A DNA stretch of 62,216 nt, taken from positions 1-62,216 of the forward strand of contig JAITJS010000023.1 of NCBI GenBank assembly GCA_031278815.1, given 5' to 3'. The DNA is from Treponema sp. (GTDB lineage: Bacteria > Spirochaetota > Spirochaetia > Treponematales > Breznakiellaceae). The translations under genes were made by a program, and so were the position numbers. Positions 34,354 to 41,767 of the stretch are shown here, piece after piece (positions within the stretch are counted from its first letter, which is position 1; each line of letters starts with the position of its first letter). The notes under the pieces are model-generated. The model was not told where the DNA came from. It searched no databases and was given only the letters and a program-made list of their open reading frames with translations.

Positions 34354-34420
34354 ATGGGGTTTAATGCTACTCATCCGCTCCGGATAACCCCATATTGACC
34401 TGCGGGAGTGGTTACTCCCG
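34354..34420 (+). promoter_or_regulatory. Nested hairpins upstream of the DUF1538 gene
   Basis: ATGGGGTT (34354-34361) pairs with AACCCCAT (34386-34393) and encloses ATCCG-CTC-CGGAT. Just downstream CGGGAGT-GGTT-ACTCCCG (34403-34420) forms a perfect 7-bp stem. This lies in the 300-nt gap before 34514 and may be a structured 5' leader. I do not recognise a known riboswitch. Confidence 0.4.
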
Positions 34421-34513
34421 GATAGCCTGCCTTGATTTGGGTTATATTTTGATCAGGCAATGCGCGCCCTCTTACCTTTTTTTTGAATATCTCCTATTAT
34501 TTAAGCAAGTCCC

Positions 34514-36061
34514 ATGAATAAGATATTACAAGAAAAAATCATGGAAGCCTTTTCTTCGGTGCTTCCCATTACGGTGATCGTACTCCTGGCCAGTGTGGTC
34601 CTCGTCCCTATGCCTCCGGGAACCATCTTGATGTTCCTGGCCGGAGCAGCGCTGCTCATCATTGGGATGGGCTTTTTCACCTTAGGCGCGGATATGGCAA
34701 TGATGCCTATGGGTGAGGGCATAGGCATCCAGCTCACCCGGGTGCCGAGTCTGGCCCTGATCCTGAGTATCAGTTTTGTCATGGGTCTTATCATCACCAT
34801 TGCAGAACCGGACCTCCAGGTCTTGGCCCTTCAAGTGCCCTCTATTCAGCCCTCCATGGTGCTGATCCTCACCGTTGGGGTTGGGGTGGGTGTTTTCCTG
34901 ATGATTGCCATCATTCGAACCCTCTTCAAAATACGGCTTTCCCTGTTGTTGCTGATTTTTTACCTGCTGACCTTTATCGCGGCGTATTGGGCCCCGAATA
35001 ATTTCATCCCTGTGGCCTTTGATTCCGGCGGGGTTACCACCGGCCCCATTACCGTGCCCTTCATCCTTGCCTTGGGCGTGGGAGTTGCGTCTCTCCGAAG
35101 CGACAGACATTCCCAGGATGATAGTTTTGGTCTGGTGTCTCTGTGCAGTATAGGCCCTATTTTAGCGGTGCTCTTACTGGGTATCTTTTATAAGCCTACC
35201 GGGGCGGGTGTGGAATCCCATAGCGTACCGGTAGTGGCTAACTCCCGGGAGGTGGTTACCCTCTTTGCCCAGGAATTTCCTCATTACTTGGAGGATGTGT
35301 TAAAGGCTCTGGTCGCGATTGTTATCTTCTTTTTGGTGTTCCAGTTTATAGCCCGGCGTTTCAAACGGCATCAAATCGTACGGATCGTGGTGGGTTTTCT
35401 GTATACCCTCATAGGTCTCGTGGTCTTCTTAACTGGGGTCAATGTGGGCTTTATTCCTGTGGGCCATCTCTTGGGATCAGAGCTTGCCGTTTCCCCGATC
35501 AAATGGATCTTGGTACCCTTCAGTATGGTGATCGGCTACTTCATCGTGGATGCAGAACCGGCGGTCCATGTGCTTACCAAGCAGGTGGAAGAAATTTCCT
35601 CCGGGGCGATTACCCAAAAGGTCTTGAAGCGAGGCCTTTCCATAGGCATGGCCCTGGCCCTGGCCATTACCATGGTCCGAATCCTCATGGGTATTTCCAT
35701 CATGTGGATTTTAATTCCCGGGTATGCCTTTGCCCTGATCCTGACCTTCTTGGTACCTAAGATTTTCACAGGTATTGCCTTTGATTCCGGCGGGGTATGC
35801 AGCGGCCCGATGACTTCCACCTTCCTGCTGCCCCTCGCCATGGGAACCTGTGAAGGCGCCGGGGGAAACATGATGACCGATGCCTTTGGCATAGTCGCTA
35901 TGGTTGCCATGGCTCCCTTGATCGTCATACAAGGCATGGGACTCATATACAAGAGCAAGCTGAAGACTTCCGCCAAAGAGACGGAACAGGAAATCCAGAA
36001 GATACCAACCGAAAAGGTTGAAGAAATAGTCCTATTTGAAGAGGAGGCTTGGTATGAATAA
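34514..36061 (+). CDS. DUF1538 integral membrane protein
   Basis: A protein of 515 residues, almost entirely hydrophobic helices, built as an internal duplication. PVAFDSGGVTTGPITVPF (about residues 172-189) and GIAFDSGGVCSGPMTSTF (about 420-437) are equivalent motifs in the two halves, each preceded by similar segments. This is the DUF1538 family, presumed transporters of unknown substrate. It overlaps the following PII-like gene by 8 nt; pairing with a PII-type sensor resembles AmtB-GlnK, so regulated transport is inferred. Confidence 0.85.
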   Translation: MNKILQEKIMEAFSSVLPITVIVLLASVVLVPMPPGTILMFLAGAALLIIGMGFFTLGADMAMMPMGEGIGIQLTRVPSLALILSISFVMGLIITIAEPDLQVLALQVPSIQPSMVLILTVGVGVGVFLMIAIIRTLFKIRLSLLLLIFYLLTFIAAYWAPNNFIPVAFDSGGVTTGPITVPFILALGVGVASLRSDRHSQDDSFGLVSLCSIGPILAVLLLGIFYKPTGAGVESHSVPVVANSREVVTLFAQEFPHYLEDVLKALVAIVIFFLVFQFIARRFKRHQIVRIVVGFLYTLIGLVVFLTGVNVGFIPVGHLLGSELAVSPIKWILVPFSMVIGYFIVDAEPAVHVLTKQVEEISSGAITQKVLKRGLSIGMALALAITMVRILMGISIMWILIPGYAFALILTFLVPKIFTGIAFDSGGVCSGPMTSTFLLPLAMGTCEGAGGNMMTDAFGIVAMVAMAPLIVIQGMGLIYKSKLKTSAKETEQEIQKIPTEKVEEIVLFEEEAWYE

Positions 36062-36776
36062 TACCGCACCGGTGCTCAAGTTGTTGTTTGTGATTATTGA
36101 CTGGAATAAGCTCAGGGTCGTTTCTAAGGTTTTTGATCAGGAACGGATCCGTTTTCATTTTGTCAGTAAAGGCAAGGGAACGGCGAGTTCGGAAATTCTC
36201 GATGTGCTTGGTATCGGATCCAGTGAAAAAGCGGTGATCCTCTGTCTGGAACAAGAGGGGATGGCGCCGTTTTTGATTCAAGAGGTACGGAAAAAGCTCG
36301 GTGTGCATAGCGTTGGTGCGGGTATCGCCTTTACGGTTCCGCTTTCAGGGATAAATAAGCTCATATATAAGCTATTTAAGGACCCAGGCACTATTAATAA
36401 GCCTGAAACCGCGGAAAATCAGGAAAAGAACAGCAGAGAAGGAGTAAAAGTGAGCACGGAAATCAAAAACGATGTCATCATTTCCATAATCAACCAGGGC
36501 TACAGCGATGAATTTATGACCGTGGCCCGGGAAGCAGGTGCTACCGGTGGAACGGTGATCAATGCCCGGGGGCTTGACCACCAGAAGAGGGTCAAATTTT
36601 TCGGTGTATCCGTGCAGGATGAAAAGGAGATCATCATCATCCTCACCAGCCGGGATCGAAAAGTTCCCATCATGCAGGCGGTAAGCCAAGCCTACGGCAT
36701 TACCACCGAAGCCGAAGGACTCGTGTTCTCGCTACCGGTAGATAAGGTGATGGGCTTGAATGTGCATTTGGAATGA
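36054..36776 (+). CDS. Tandem PII-like regulatory protein
   Basis: A protein of 240 residues with two PII-like ferredoxin-fold modules. The first (about 8-105) has LLFVIIDWNKLRVVSKVF and GKGTASSEILDVLGIG. The second (about 138-240) has ISIINQGYSDEFMTVAREAG, GATGGTVINARG and FSLPVDKVMGL. A charged linker joins them. Classical GlnB is about 112 residues and trimeric; the tandem form could give pseudo-symmetric assemblies. The ATG at 36054 lies inside the end of the DUF1538 gene, so translation is coupled. It probably senses a small molecule and gates the membrane partner. Confidence 0.8.
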   Translation: MNNTAPVLKLLFVIIDWNKLRVVSKVFDQERIRFHFVSKGKGTASSEILDVLGIGSSEKAVILCLEQEGMAPFLIQEVRKKLGVHSVGAGIAFTVPLSGINKLIYKLFKDPGTINKPETAENQEKNSREGVKVSTEIKNDVIISIINQGYSDEFMTVAREAGATGGTVINARGLDHQKRVKFFGVSVQDEKEIIIILTSRDRKVPIMQAVSQAYGITTEAEGLVFSLPVDKVMGLNVHLE

Positions 36777-36983
36777 TGCTCTATAGGGTCTAACCACGGC
36801 CCAGGCAGGTGAAAAACTCGTCCTTTCACAGACGAGAGCAAGAGGTGCTCAGGTGTATGAGGAATGTCTGTATCGTGGCTGGTGGGAATGATCTTATGTG
36901 TAGTTCAATGAAAAAGACTGCTGCCTCTCCTTTGTCCGTTTGATGTTATTGAGGGTGTAAGCCGGAACAGAGAAGGAGATAGG

Positions 36984-37073
36984 TTACTGTTTTCTCATTA
37001 TAAACTCCTTCTTCCAATAAAAAAATAAAAATTATTAAAGTCCAAAAATACTCTGCCGATATATAACTATCAA
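36984..37073 (-). other. Minus-strand promoter and strong RBS leading into a four-codon ORF
   Basis: On the minus strand TTGATA (37068-37073), 17-bp spacer, TATTTT (37045-37050), then AAGGAG (37005-37010) and 6 nt later ATG AGA AAA CAG TAA (36984-36998). The signals are good but the ORF is only MRKQ. It may be a leader peptide or the start of a dead gene. The rest of 36777-37030 shows no gene; CTCGTC...GACGAG (36817-36836) is a small hairpin. Confidence 0.35.
37036..37062 (+). promoter_or_regulatory. Sigma-28 (FliA) promoter
   Basis: TAAAGTCC (37036-37043), 11-bp spacer, GCCGATAT (37055-37062). This matches the flagellar sigma-28 consensus TAAAGTTT-N11-GCCGATAA at 13 of 16 positions, with the exact spacing. 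The only other good match seen in the window is in front of flaB at 51.2 kb. Confidence 0.65.
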
Positions 37074-37140
37074 GGGAGGGTAACACCTCAGATTATACAA
37101 GACGGTGTATATATCGACGTCCAGATGCACCGTCTTTTTT
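37069..37140 (+). ncRNA. Candidate sigma-28-dependent small RNA
   Basis: The predicted transcript starts about 7 nt after the sigma-28 -10 element. It ends about 70 nt later in a classic intrinsic terminator: AAGACGGTGTAT (37099-37110) pairs with ATGCACCGTCTT (37125-37136), with one G-U pair, followed by a T-run. No credible ORF with a ribosome binding site fits in it. The terminator loop region carries CGACGTCCAGATGC (37115-37128), identical on this strand to 48951-48964. It is therefore complementary to the flaB mRNA 3' UTR, which is read from the other strand. Confidence 0.5.
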
Positions 37141-37148
37141 ATGGGTAT

Positions 37149-38366
37149 CTATTCCTGCCTATAGTGTTCCAGAAAACGAGCGAGCCGGCCTATGGCATCC
37201 TGTAAGGTTTCTTTATCCGGGAGAAAAACCAGGCGGAAATGATCCGGCTGCTTCCAGTTAAACCCCTTGCCGTGGACTACCAACAGGTGCTGTTTCTGGA
37301 GCAGATCTCTCACAAACCGCTCATCGTCGATAATGCCAAACCGTTTGGTATCGATCCGGGGAAAGCAATAGAGGGCTCCTCGGGGTGTGACCACGTCAAG
37401 GCCGGGAATGGTACGGATCAGAGTAACTGCGGTATCCCGCTGTTCCTTGAGGCGGCCCCCGGGAAGCACCAGATCTTTAATGCTCTGGTAACCCCCCAGG
37501 GCGGTTTGTATGCCGAATTGGGCAGGTACATTGGCACAGATCCGCATATTAGAAAGTATTTCAAGACCTTCAATATATTCTGTAGCTATCTTTTTATTCC
37601 CTGACAGAACCATCCAACCAGCCCGAAACCCTGCAGACCGGTAGGCTTTGGAAAGGCCGTTAAAGGTAACGGTCAGCACCTCTGGGTCCAGGGTGGACAA
37701 AGGAATGGGCTGTACCCCGTCATACACGATACGGTCATAAATTTCATCTGCATACAGGATGAGTTCATGTTCCCTGGCTATCCGGGTAATACCTTCCAAT
37801 ACCTCCCGATCATACACCGCACCCGTAGGGTTGTTGGGGTTTATCACGACGATGGCCTTGGTATGGGTACTTATCTTGGAACAGATATCCTCAATGTCTG
37901 GATTCCATGCAGCTTCTTCATCACACCTGTAGTGCACTACCTTGCCTCCCGAAAGGGTAACCGCCGCAGTCCACAAGGGATAATCGGGCATAGGAACGAG
38001 TACCTCATCCCCTGAATTCAGCAGTCCTTGCATGGCCATCATGATAAGCTCACTTACCCCATTACCGATGAAAATATCCTCTATCTTCACATCCATCACC
38101 CCTTTGGATTGGCAATCATGCATGACCGCTTTCCGGGCACAGAACAATCCCTGGGAATCGCAGTAGCCCTGGGCATCCTGGAGATTGATGATGATGTCGT
38201 GGATGATTTCATCAGGGGCATTGAAACCAAAGATAGCGGGATTGCCGATGTTGAGCTTCAATATCCGAAAGCCCTGATTCTCCAGATATTTAGCTTCTTT
38301 GAGGACTGGGCCTCGGATATCGTAACACACATCATCCAGTTTTGATGATTTAGGAAAAATTCGCAT
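37149..38366 (-). CDS. Aspartate/alanine-type aminotransferase (class I/II PLP)
   Basis: A protein of 405 residues with NIGNPAIFGFNAPDEI, YCDSQGLFCARKAVM, PNNPTGAVYDREVL, ILYADEIYDRIVYD and the Schiff-base region FNGLSKAYRSAGFRAGW (Lys in SKAYR). It is closest in style to AlaA-type glutamate-pyruvate aminotransferases. ATG 38366 has GAGGAG at 6-nt spacing; an upstream in-frame GTG is less likely. It starts 11 nt after trkA and its 3' end faces the small-RNA terminator, which on this strand also forms a hairpin. Confidence 0.9.
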   Translation of the reverse strand: MRIFPKSSKLDDVCYDIRGPVLKEAKYLENQGFRILKLNIGNPAIFGFNAPDEIIHDIIINLQDAQGYCDSQGLFCARKAVMHDCQSKGVMDVKIEDIFIGNGVSELIMMAMQGLLNSGDEVLVPMPDYPLWTAAVTLSGGKVVHYRCDEEAAWNPDIEDICSKISTHTKAIVVINPNNPTGAVYDREVLEGITRIAREHELILYADEIYDRIVYDGVQPIPLSTLDPEVLTVTFNGLSKAYRSAGFRAGWMVLSGNKKIATEYIEGLEILSNMRICANVPAQFGIQTALGGYQSIKDLVLPGGRLKEQRDTAVTLIRTIPGLDVVTPRGALYCFPRIDTKRFGIIDDERFVRDLLQKQHLLVVHGKGFNWKQPDHFRLVFLPDKETLQDAIGRLARFLEHYRQE

Positions 38367-38377
38367 AGATGCTCCTC

Positions 38378-39094
38378 TCACTTCTTATGACGCCGAAACA
38401 GGTTAAGAAACTGCTCTGCTATGCTCTTATAGGCCCGTTCCTTGGGTGCATACCCAATAAAATGCTCCAAAGCCTCATCAGTACCGGAAAAAAGGCCAAT
38501 ATCCCCGGCTTTGAAGCTGCTATCCGGATCCAAGAGATCGAATTCTTCCTGTGGCCCCCGAATAGAGATGAGGTTCAGGTTGTACTGTGTGCGGATATCC
38601 GCTTCTGCCATAGACTTCCCGATGAGATGGCTGGGAATCTCCAATTCCGCGATGGCCAATTTCCCGCTTACCGGGAAATAGTTGAGGAGCACCGAAGACA
38701 AAAGCAGGGGGGTGATCCGTTTTGCCGCTTCCTTGTTGGGGAATACCACCTTGCTTGCCCCCACCAGTTCCAGAATCTCCCCATGGGCTTCAGTTTCCGC
38801 CTTAACGATGATGGTCTTGATCTTCAATTTAGCACAATAACTCGTGGCTAGGATGGAGGCTTCAATGTTGTCCCCCATATCAATGATCACCGCATCGGTG
38901 GATTCGGGGAGGACCTTCCGAAGATTCTCTACATTGAGCACATCCAGTACCACTGCAGCAGCAGAAGCGTCCTTATAGGTATCAATGACCTTCCGGTCTT
39001 TATCCACGATAATTACTTCCACTCTGAGTTCCAAAAGCTCATCCAGCACACTTTTCCCAAAATGACTTAATCCCAAAATAGCTACTTGTTTCAT
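38378..39094 (-). CDS. trkA: Potassium uptake regulatory subunit, TrkA/KtrA type
   Basis: A soluble protein of 238 residues. The RCK_N Rossmann domain starts MKQVAILGLSHFGKSVLDELL (variant G-x2-x-G motif), with VEVIIVDKD binding the nucleotide ribose. An RCK_C domain occupies the second half. It gates the membrane subunit in response to ATP/ADP or NAD(H). SD AAGGAG precedes the ATG at 39094. It lies 99 nt after trkH. Confidence 0.9.
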   Translation of the reverse strand: MKQVAILGLSHFGKSVLDELLELRVEVIIVDKDRKVIDTYKDASAAAVVLDVLNVENLRKVLPESTDAVIIDMGDNIEASILATSYCAKLKIKTIIVKAETEAHGEILELVGASKVVFPNKEAAKRITPLLLSSVLLNYFPVSGKLAIAELEIPSHLIGKSMAEADIRTQYNLNLISIRGPQEEFDLLDPDSSFKAGDIGLFSGTDEALEHFIGYAPKERAYKSIAEQFLNLFRRHKK

Positions 39095-39193
39095 AGTTCT
39101 CCTTATGTCGTCTGCACCGGAAGCCGGTAAGAGGCTAGGATGGTCAGGCGCTCCTGGTAGGGAGAAGGGAGGCAGCACCCCGCCAGTACCTCG

Positions 39194-40519
39194 TCAACCC
39201 AATAGGATCGACCCTTGAGGATAGGTTATCGCATAATTCCTGCGGCTTATGGCAGGAAAGGCCAGGGCAACTAGGCCCACCCGTCCAGCAAACATGGCGA
39301 CGATGATGATGAGTTTCCCTCCTGCGGATAGGGAGGGAGTAAGATTTAAGGTTAAGCCTACAGTCCCAAAGGCAGAGACCACCTCGAACACCAAGGCCCC
39401 CAGAGACTTCCCACGGATTCCCTCAAAAAACGTCAATGCGGCGATACACAGCAAAAGCAGAACCAGGGCCTTCAACACATACACCACTCCCTTGTTGAGG
39501 GTCTCTCCAGTAAGCCGGTGATGGAAGAGCTTAATATCCCCCTGTTCATCGGGTTCACGAACCATAACTACCAGGACCACAAACACCGTGGTAATCTTCA
39601 AACCCCCGGCAATGGAACCAGGTGCACCGCCTATGAGCATCAAAAGACCGGTAAGCAGCTTGGAAGGCTGGCTCAACTGGCTCTGGGGCAACACTTCAAA
39701 GCCGCCACTCCTGGTAGTAACCGATTGAAACAGGGCATGTACCCAGGCGCCTGGAAACATATCCATCCCGCTGAACAGTCGTTTCCGTTCCAGTATGAAG
39801 AACAGGACCGTTCCCCCGAGAATCAATAAGGCGCTTATCACCAGCACGATACGGCTGTGATAACTGAGGCGCTGCTTCTTCCCCAGCCATACTGCCAGGA
39901 TATCCTGGAGCACGATGAAGCCAAGGCCGCCTAAGACAATCAAGGCTATGAGCACCAACAAAAGGGGGCTATTATCTGCAAAACCAGTAAGCCCTCCTGG
40001 TAGAGGAGTAATGCCGGCATTACAAAACGCAGAAACCGCATGAAACAGGCCCATAAAAACCCAGTTTTCCACCTCCGCCTGCCTGAAACACAGGGCAAGG
40101 ATCAAGGCCCCGGCTGCTTCGATGATAATCGTGAAGCCGATGATATTCCGTACGATCCGGTGGGGCCGGTATTCCACCCCCGCTATATAAAAACTCTGGA
40201 TGGTGTTTCGCTGCATGATGGCCAGCCGGTTTCCTGGAATAGTAAGGAGAATAGAACTAAAGCTGATGATACCCAGCCCTCCTGTCTGTATCAAGAGCAT
40301 GATGATGGTCAATCCTCCGGGGCTGAAGGCCGTCATATCCACCACGCCCAGACCGGCGACACAGACCGCAGAGGCCGCGGTAAAAAACGCATCTAGTGGA
40401 TTCAGGGGGGCTGGGCCTTGCCAGGAACCGGGAAGCAAGAGTAAGACGGTTCCCAAGGTAATCACGATGAGGAAGAAGGCTAAGAGATAGAAAGCATCTG
40501 ACTTTTGAAAGGTATTCAT
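39194..40519 (-). CDS. trkH: Potassium transporter membrane subunit, TrkH/KtrB type
   Basis: An integral membrane protein of 441 residues, with a length closer to KtrB. Pore-loop segments include NPLDAFFTAASAVCVAGLG, FHAVSAFCNAGITPLPGG, SVTTRSGGFEVLP and VVSAFGTVGLTLNLTPSL, matching the four M1-P-M2 repeats. It forms the K+ channel that the TrkA-type subunit controls. It probably works as a K+/Na+-dependent uptake system; the coupling ion is not evident. Confidence 0.92.
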   Translation of the reverse strand: MNTFQKSDAFYLLAFFLIVITLGTVLLLLPGSWQGPAPLNPLDAFFTAASAVCVAGLGVVDMTAFSPGGLTIIMLLIQTGGLGIISFSSILLTIPGNRLAIMQRNTIQSFYIAGVEYRPHRIVRNIIGFTIIIEAAGALILALCFRQAEVENWVFMGLFHAVSAFCNAGITPLPGGLTGFADNSPLLLVLIALIVLGGLGFIVLQDILAVWLGKKQRLSYHSRIVLVISALLILGGTVLFFILERKRLFSGMDMFPGAWVHALFQSVTTRSGGFEVLPQSQLSQPSKLLTGLLMLIGGAPGSIAGGLKITTVFVVLVVMVREPDEQGDIKLFHHRLTGETLNKGVVYVLKALVLLLLCIAALTFFEGIRGKSLGALVFEVVSAFGTVGLTLNLTPSLSAGGKLIIIVAMFAGRVGLVALAFPAISRRNYAITYPQGSILLG

Positions 40520-40579
40520 GACTATTCAACCAAGCATACCTATTCCTGGGATTGAAAACAAGGGCTAAGGAGGTATCTT

Positions 40580-40653
40580 TGAGGCTGAGAGGATTCGAAC
40601 CTCCGACCTTCAGATCCGCAATCTGAAGCTCTATCCAGCTGAGCTACAACCTC
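40580..40653 (-). tRNA. tRNA-Arg(GCG)
   Basis: Cloverleaf on the minus strand: acceptor GAGGTTG/CAGCCTC, discriminator A. Anticodon stem TCAGA/TCTGA with loop TTGCGGA, anticodon GCG (complement of 40617-40619), which reads CGC/CGU. T-arm GGAGG-TTCGAAT-CCTCT. Most bacteria decode this box with tRNA-Arg(ACG), modified to inosine, so the G34 version is unusual. Confidence 0.9.
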
Positions 40654-40665
40654 ATATAACCTTAA

Positions 40666-40753
40666 CGGAGCAGGGGGGATTCGAACCCCCGGTACCCTTT
40701 CGGGGCACAACTCCTTAGCAGGGAGCCCGATTCAGCCGCTCTCGCACCGCTCC
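40666..40753 (-). tRNA. tRNA-Ser(GCT)
   Basis: A class II tRNA on the minus strand with acceptor GGAGCGG/CTGCTCC, discriminator G and a long variable arm (TGTGCCCCGAAAGGGTA region). Anticodon loop CTGCTAA gives anticodon GCT. It shares the acceptor and T-arm sequence with the neighbouring tRNA-Ser(TGA). Confidence 0.93.
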
Positions 40754-40795
40754 AAGAGTTACAAACACCTATGCGCCCGTGCTTTCTCCACGGTA

Positions 40796-40878
40796 CGGAG
40801 CAGGGGGGATTCGAACCCCCGGTACCTTAGCACAACGGTTTTCAAGACCGCCTCCTTCAACCACTCGGACACCGCTCC
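40796..40878 (-). tRNA. tRNA-Ser(TGA)
   Basis: A class II tRNA on the minus strand: acceptor GGAGCGG/CTGCTCC, anticodon loop CTTGAAA, anticodon TGA, long variable arm, T-arm GGGGG-TTCGAAT-CCCCC. First gene of the three-tRNA cluster. Confidence 0.93.
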
Positions 40879-40890
40879 AGAATGATCTTA

Positions 40891-40919
40891 AAAATAGGCA
40901 ATTAAAGCATTAATGTCAA
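40891..40919 (-). promoter_or_regulatory. Promoter of the tRNA-Ser/Ser/Arg cluster
   Basis: On the minus strand TTGACA (40914-40919), 17-bp spacer, TATTTT (40891-40896). The start would be about 6 nt upstream of tRNA-Ser(TGA). Confidence 0.65.
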
Positions 40920-40962
40920 GAGGGTAAATCCCATAAATTTGCTTAAAATTGTACCCCCAAGC

Positions 40963-40991
40963 TTGAAAAGCTTACCCTAAACATAGATTAT
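40963..40991 (+). promoter_or_regulatory. Putative rubredoxin promoter
   Basis: TTGAAA (40963-40968), 17-bp spacer, GATTAT (40986-40991), about 60 nt upstream of the rubredoxin start. The -35 lies in a small AAGCTT/AAGCTT palindrome. Confidence 0.4.
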
Positions 40992-41054
40992 TTAAGTAGA
41001 TTATACATACGAGTGTCATTTTGGTATATGACAAATCTAAACAATGGAGTGTAT

Positions 41055-41213
41055 ATGAATAAGTATATATGCGAGGTATGTGGTTATATCTATGATCCTG
41101 CTCAGGGTGATAGTACGAACGGAATCAAGCCGGGAACCTCTTTTGAAGACCTTCCTGATGACTGGGTGTGTCCAACCTGTGGGGTTGGGAAAGAGTCCTT
41201 TTCCCCTTCATAA
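41055..41213 (+). CDS. Rubredoxin
   Basis: A protein of 52 residues, the classic size. Iron ligands are in [14 protein letters not shown] near the N-terminus and in [12 protein letters not shown] near residue 40 (C-x2-C...C-x2-C). It is a one-electron carrier, in anaerobes often serving rubrerythrin or superoxide reductase in oxygen defence. ATG 41055 follows GGAG; the longer upstream frame has no homology. It is monocistronic, with its own terminator. Confidence 0.96.
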   Translation: MNKYICEVCGYIYDPAQGDSTNGIKPGTSFEDLPDDWVCPTCGVGKESFSPS

Positions 41214-41246
41214 GTAGAGTTTCTCAGAAACCTAACGTGCTTGGGA

Positions 41247-41282
41247 TCTCTTGAAATTCAGGGAGTTTCAAGAGACGTTTTA
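41247..41282 (+). terminator. Intrinsic terminator after rubredoxin
   Basis: TCTCTTGAAA (41247-41256) and TTTCAAGAGA (41266-41275) form a perfect 10-bp stem, followed by CGTTTTAT. Confidence 0.75.
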
Positions 41283-41321
41283 TAGAAAAAGAGCCAAATA
41301 TAAAGCAGAGGGTAAAATTGT

Positions 41322-41612
41322 ATGCTATCAAGAGAGGATTTTGTATTTACCATTGGGTATGATGGCCCCACGGCAGTGGTAGATAGCCAGGCTAAACAGC
41401 GATATGGAACCTTTTCAACCAGGGAATTGGCGGAAAAAGGGTTTTTCCGGGCGGCCTATGCATCCGCAGTATACACCAAAGACCAGGAAGAGGTAAAACT
41501 CGTAGTGGATATCTACAATAACATTACCGGGACCTCCTATACCCTAGATTCCCCCCTGGATAGGCTTTTCGGGGTCTTCCCAGTAGAGGTCAATCGTTCG
41601 ATAGTGCTGTAG
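41322..41612 (+). CDS. Small hypothetical protein
   Basis: A soluble protein of 96 residues, mildly acidic, with no signal peptide or membrane segment. Segments such as FVFTIGYDGPTAVVD and YGTFSTRELAEKGFFRAAYA do not match a family I recognise. GAGGG lies upstream of ATG 41322. Codon use is like its neighbours. It sits between the rubredoxin terminator and lon and may have its own promoter. Function unknown. Confidence 0.65.
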   Translation: MLSREDFVFTIGYDGPTAVVDSQAKQRYGTFSTRELAEKGFFRAAYASAVYTKDQEEVKLVVDIYNNITGTSYTLDSPLDRLFGVFPVEVNRSIVL

Positions 41613-41767
41613 TCGGTAAGACTCTTTCCTTTTATACTGATATTTGCGATATTTAAAATGTAGGTTTCCTTCATAAGTATGTAAACATCGGTTACTTAAA
41701 ACCGGTATTGAATTATATAAGTGTTAAAAAGTAGTACCATTAATTACATTAATAAAAGGATTGGTGT

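Noticed and set aside
34336..36855. 12-bp inverted repeat CACCTGAGCACC / GGTGCTCAGGTG flanking the DUF1538-PII pair
   Set aside because: About a hundred 12-bp inverted matches are expected by chance in a 62-kb window, and nothing else suggests a mobile unit there.
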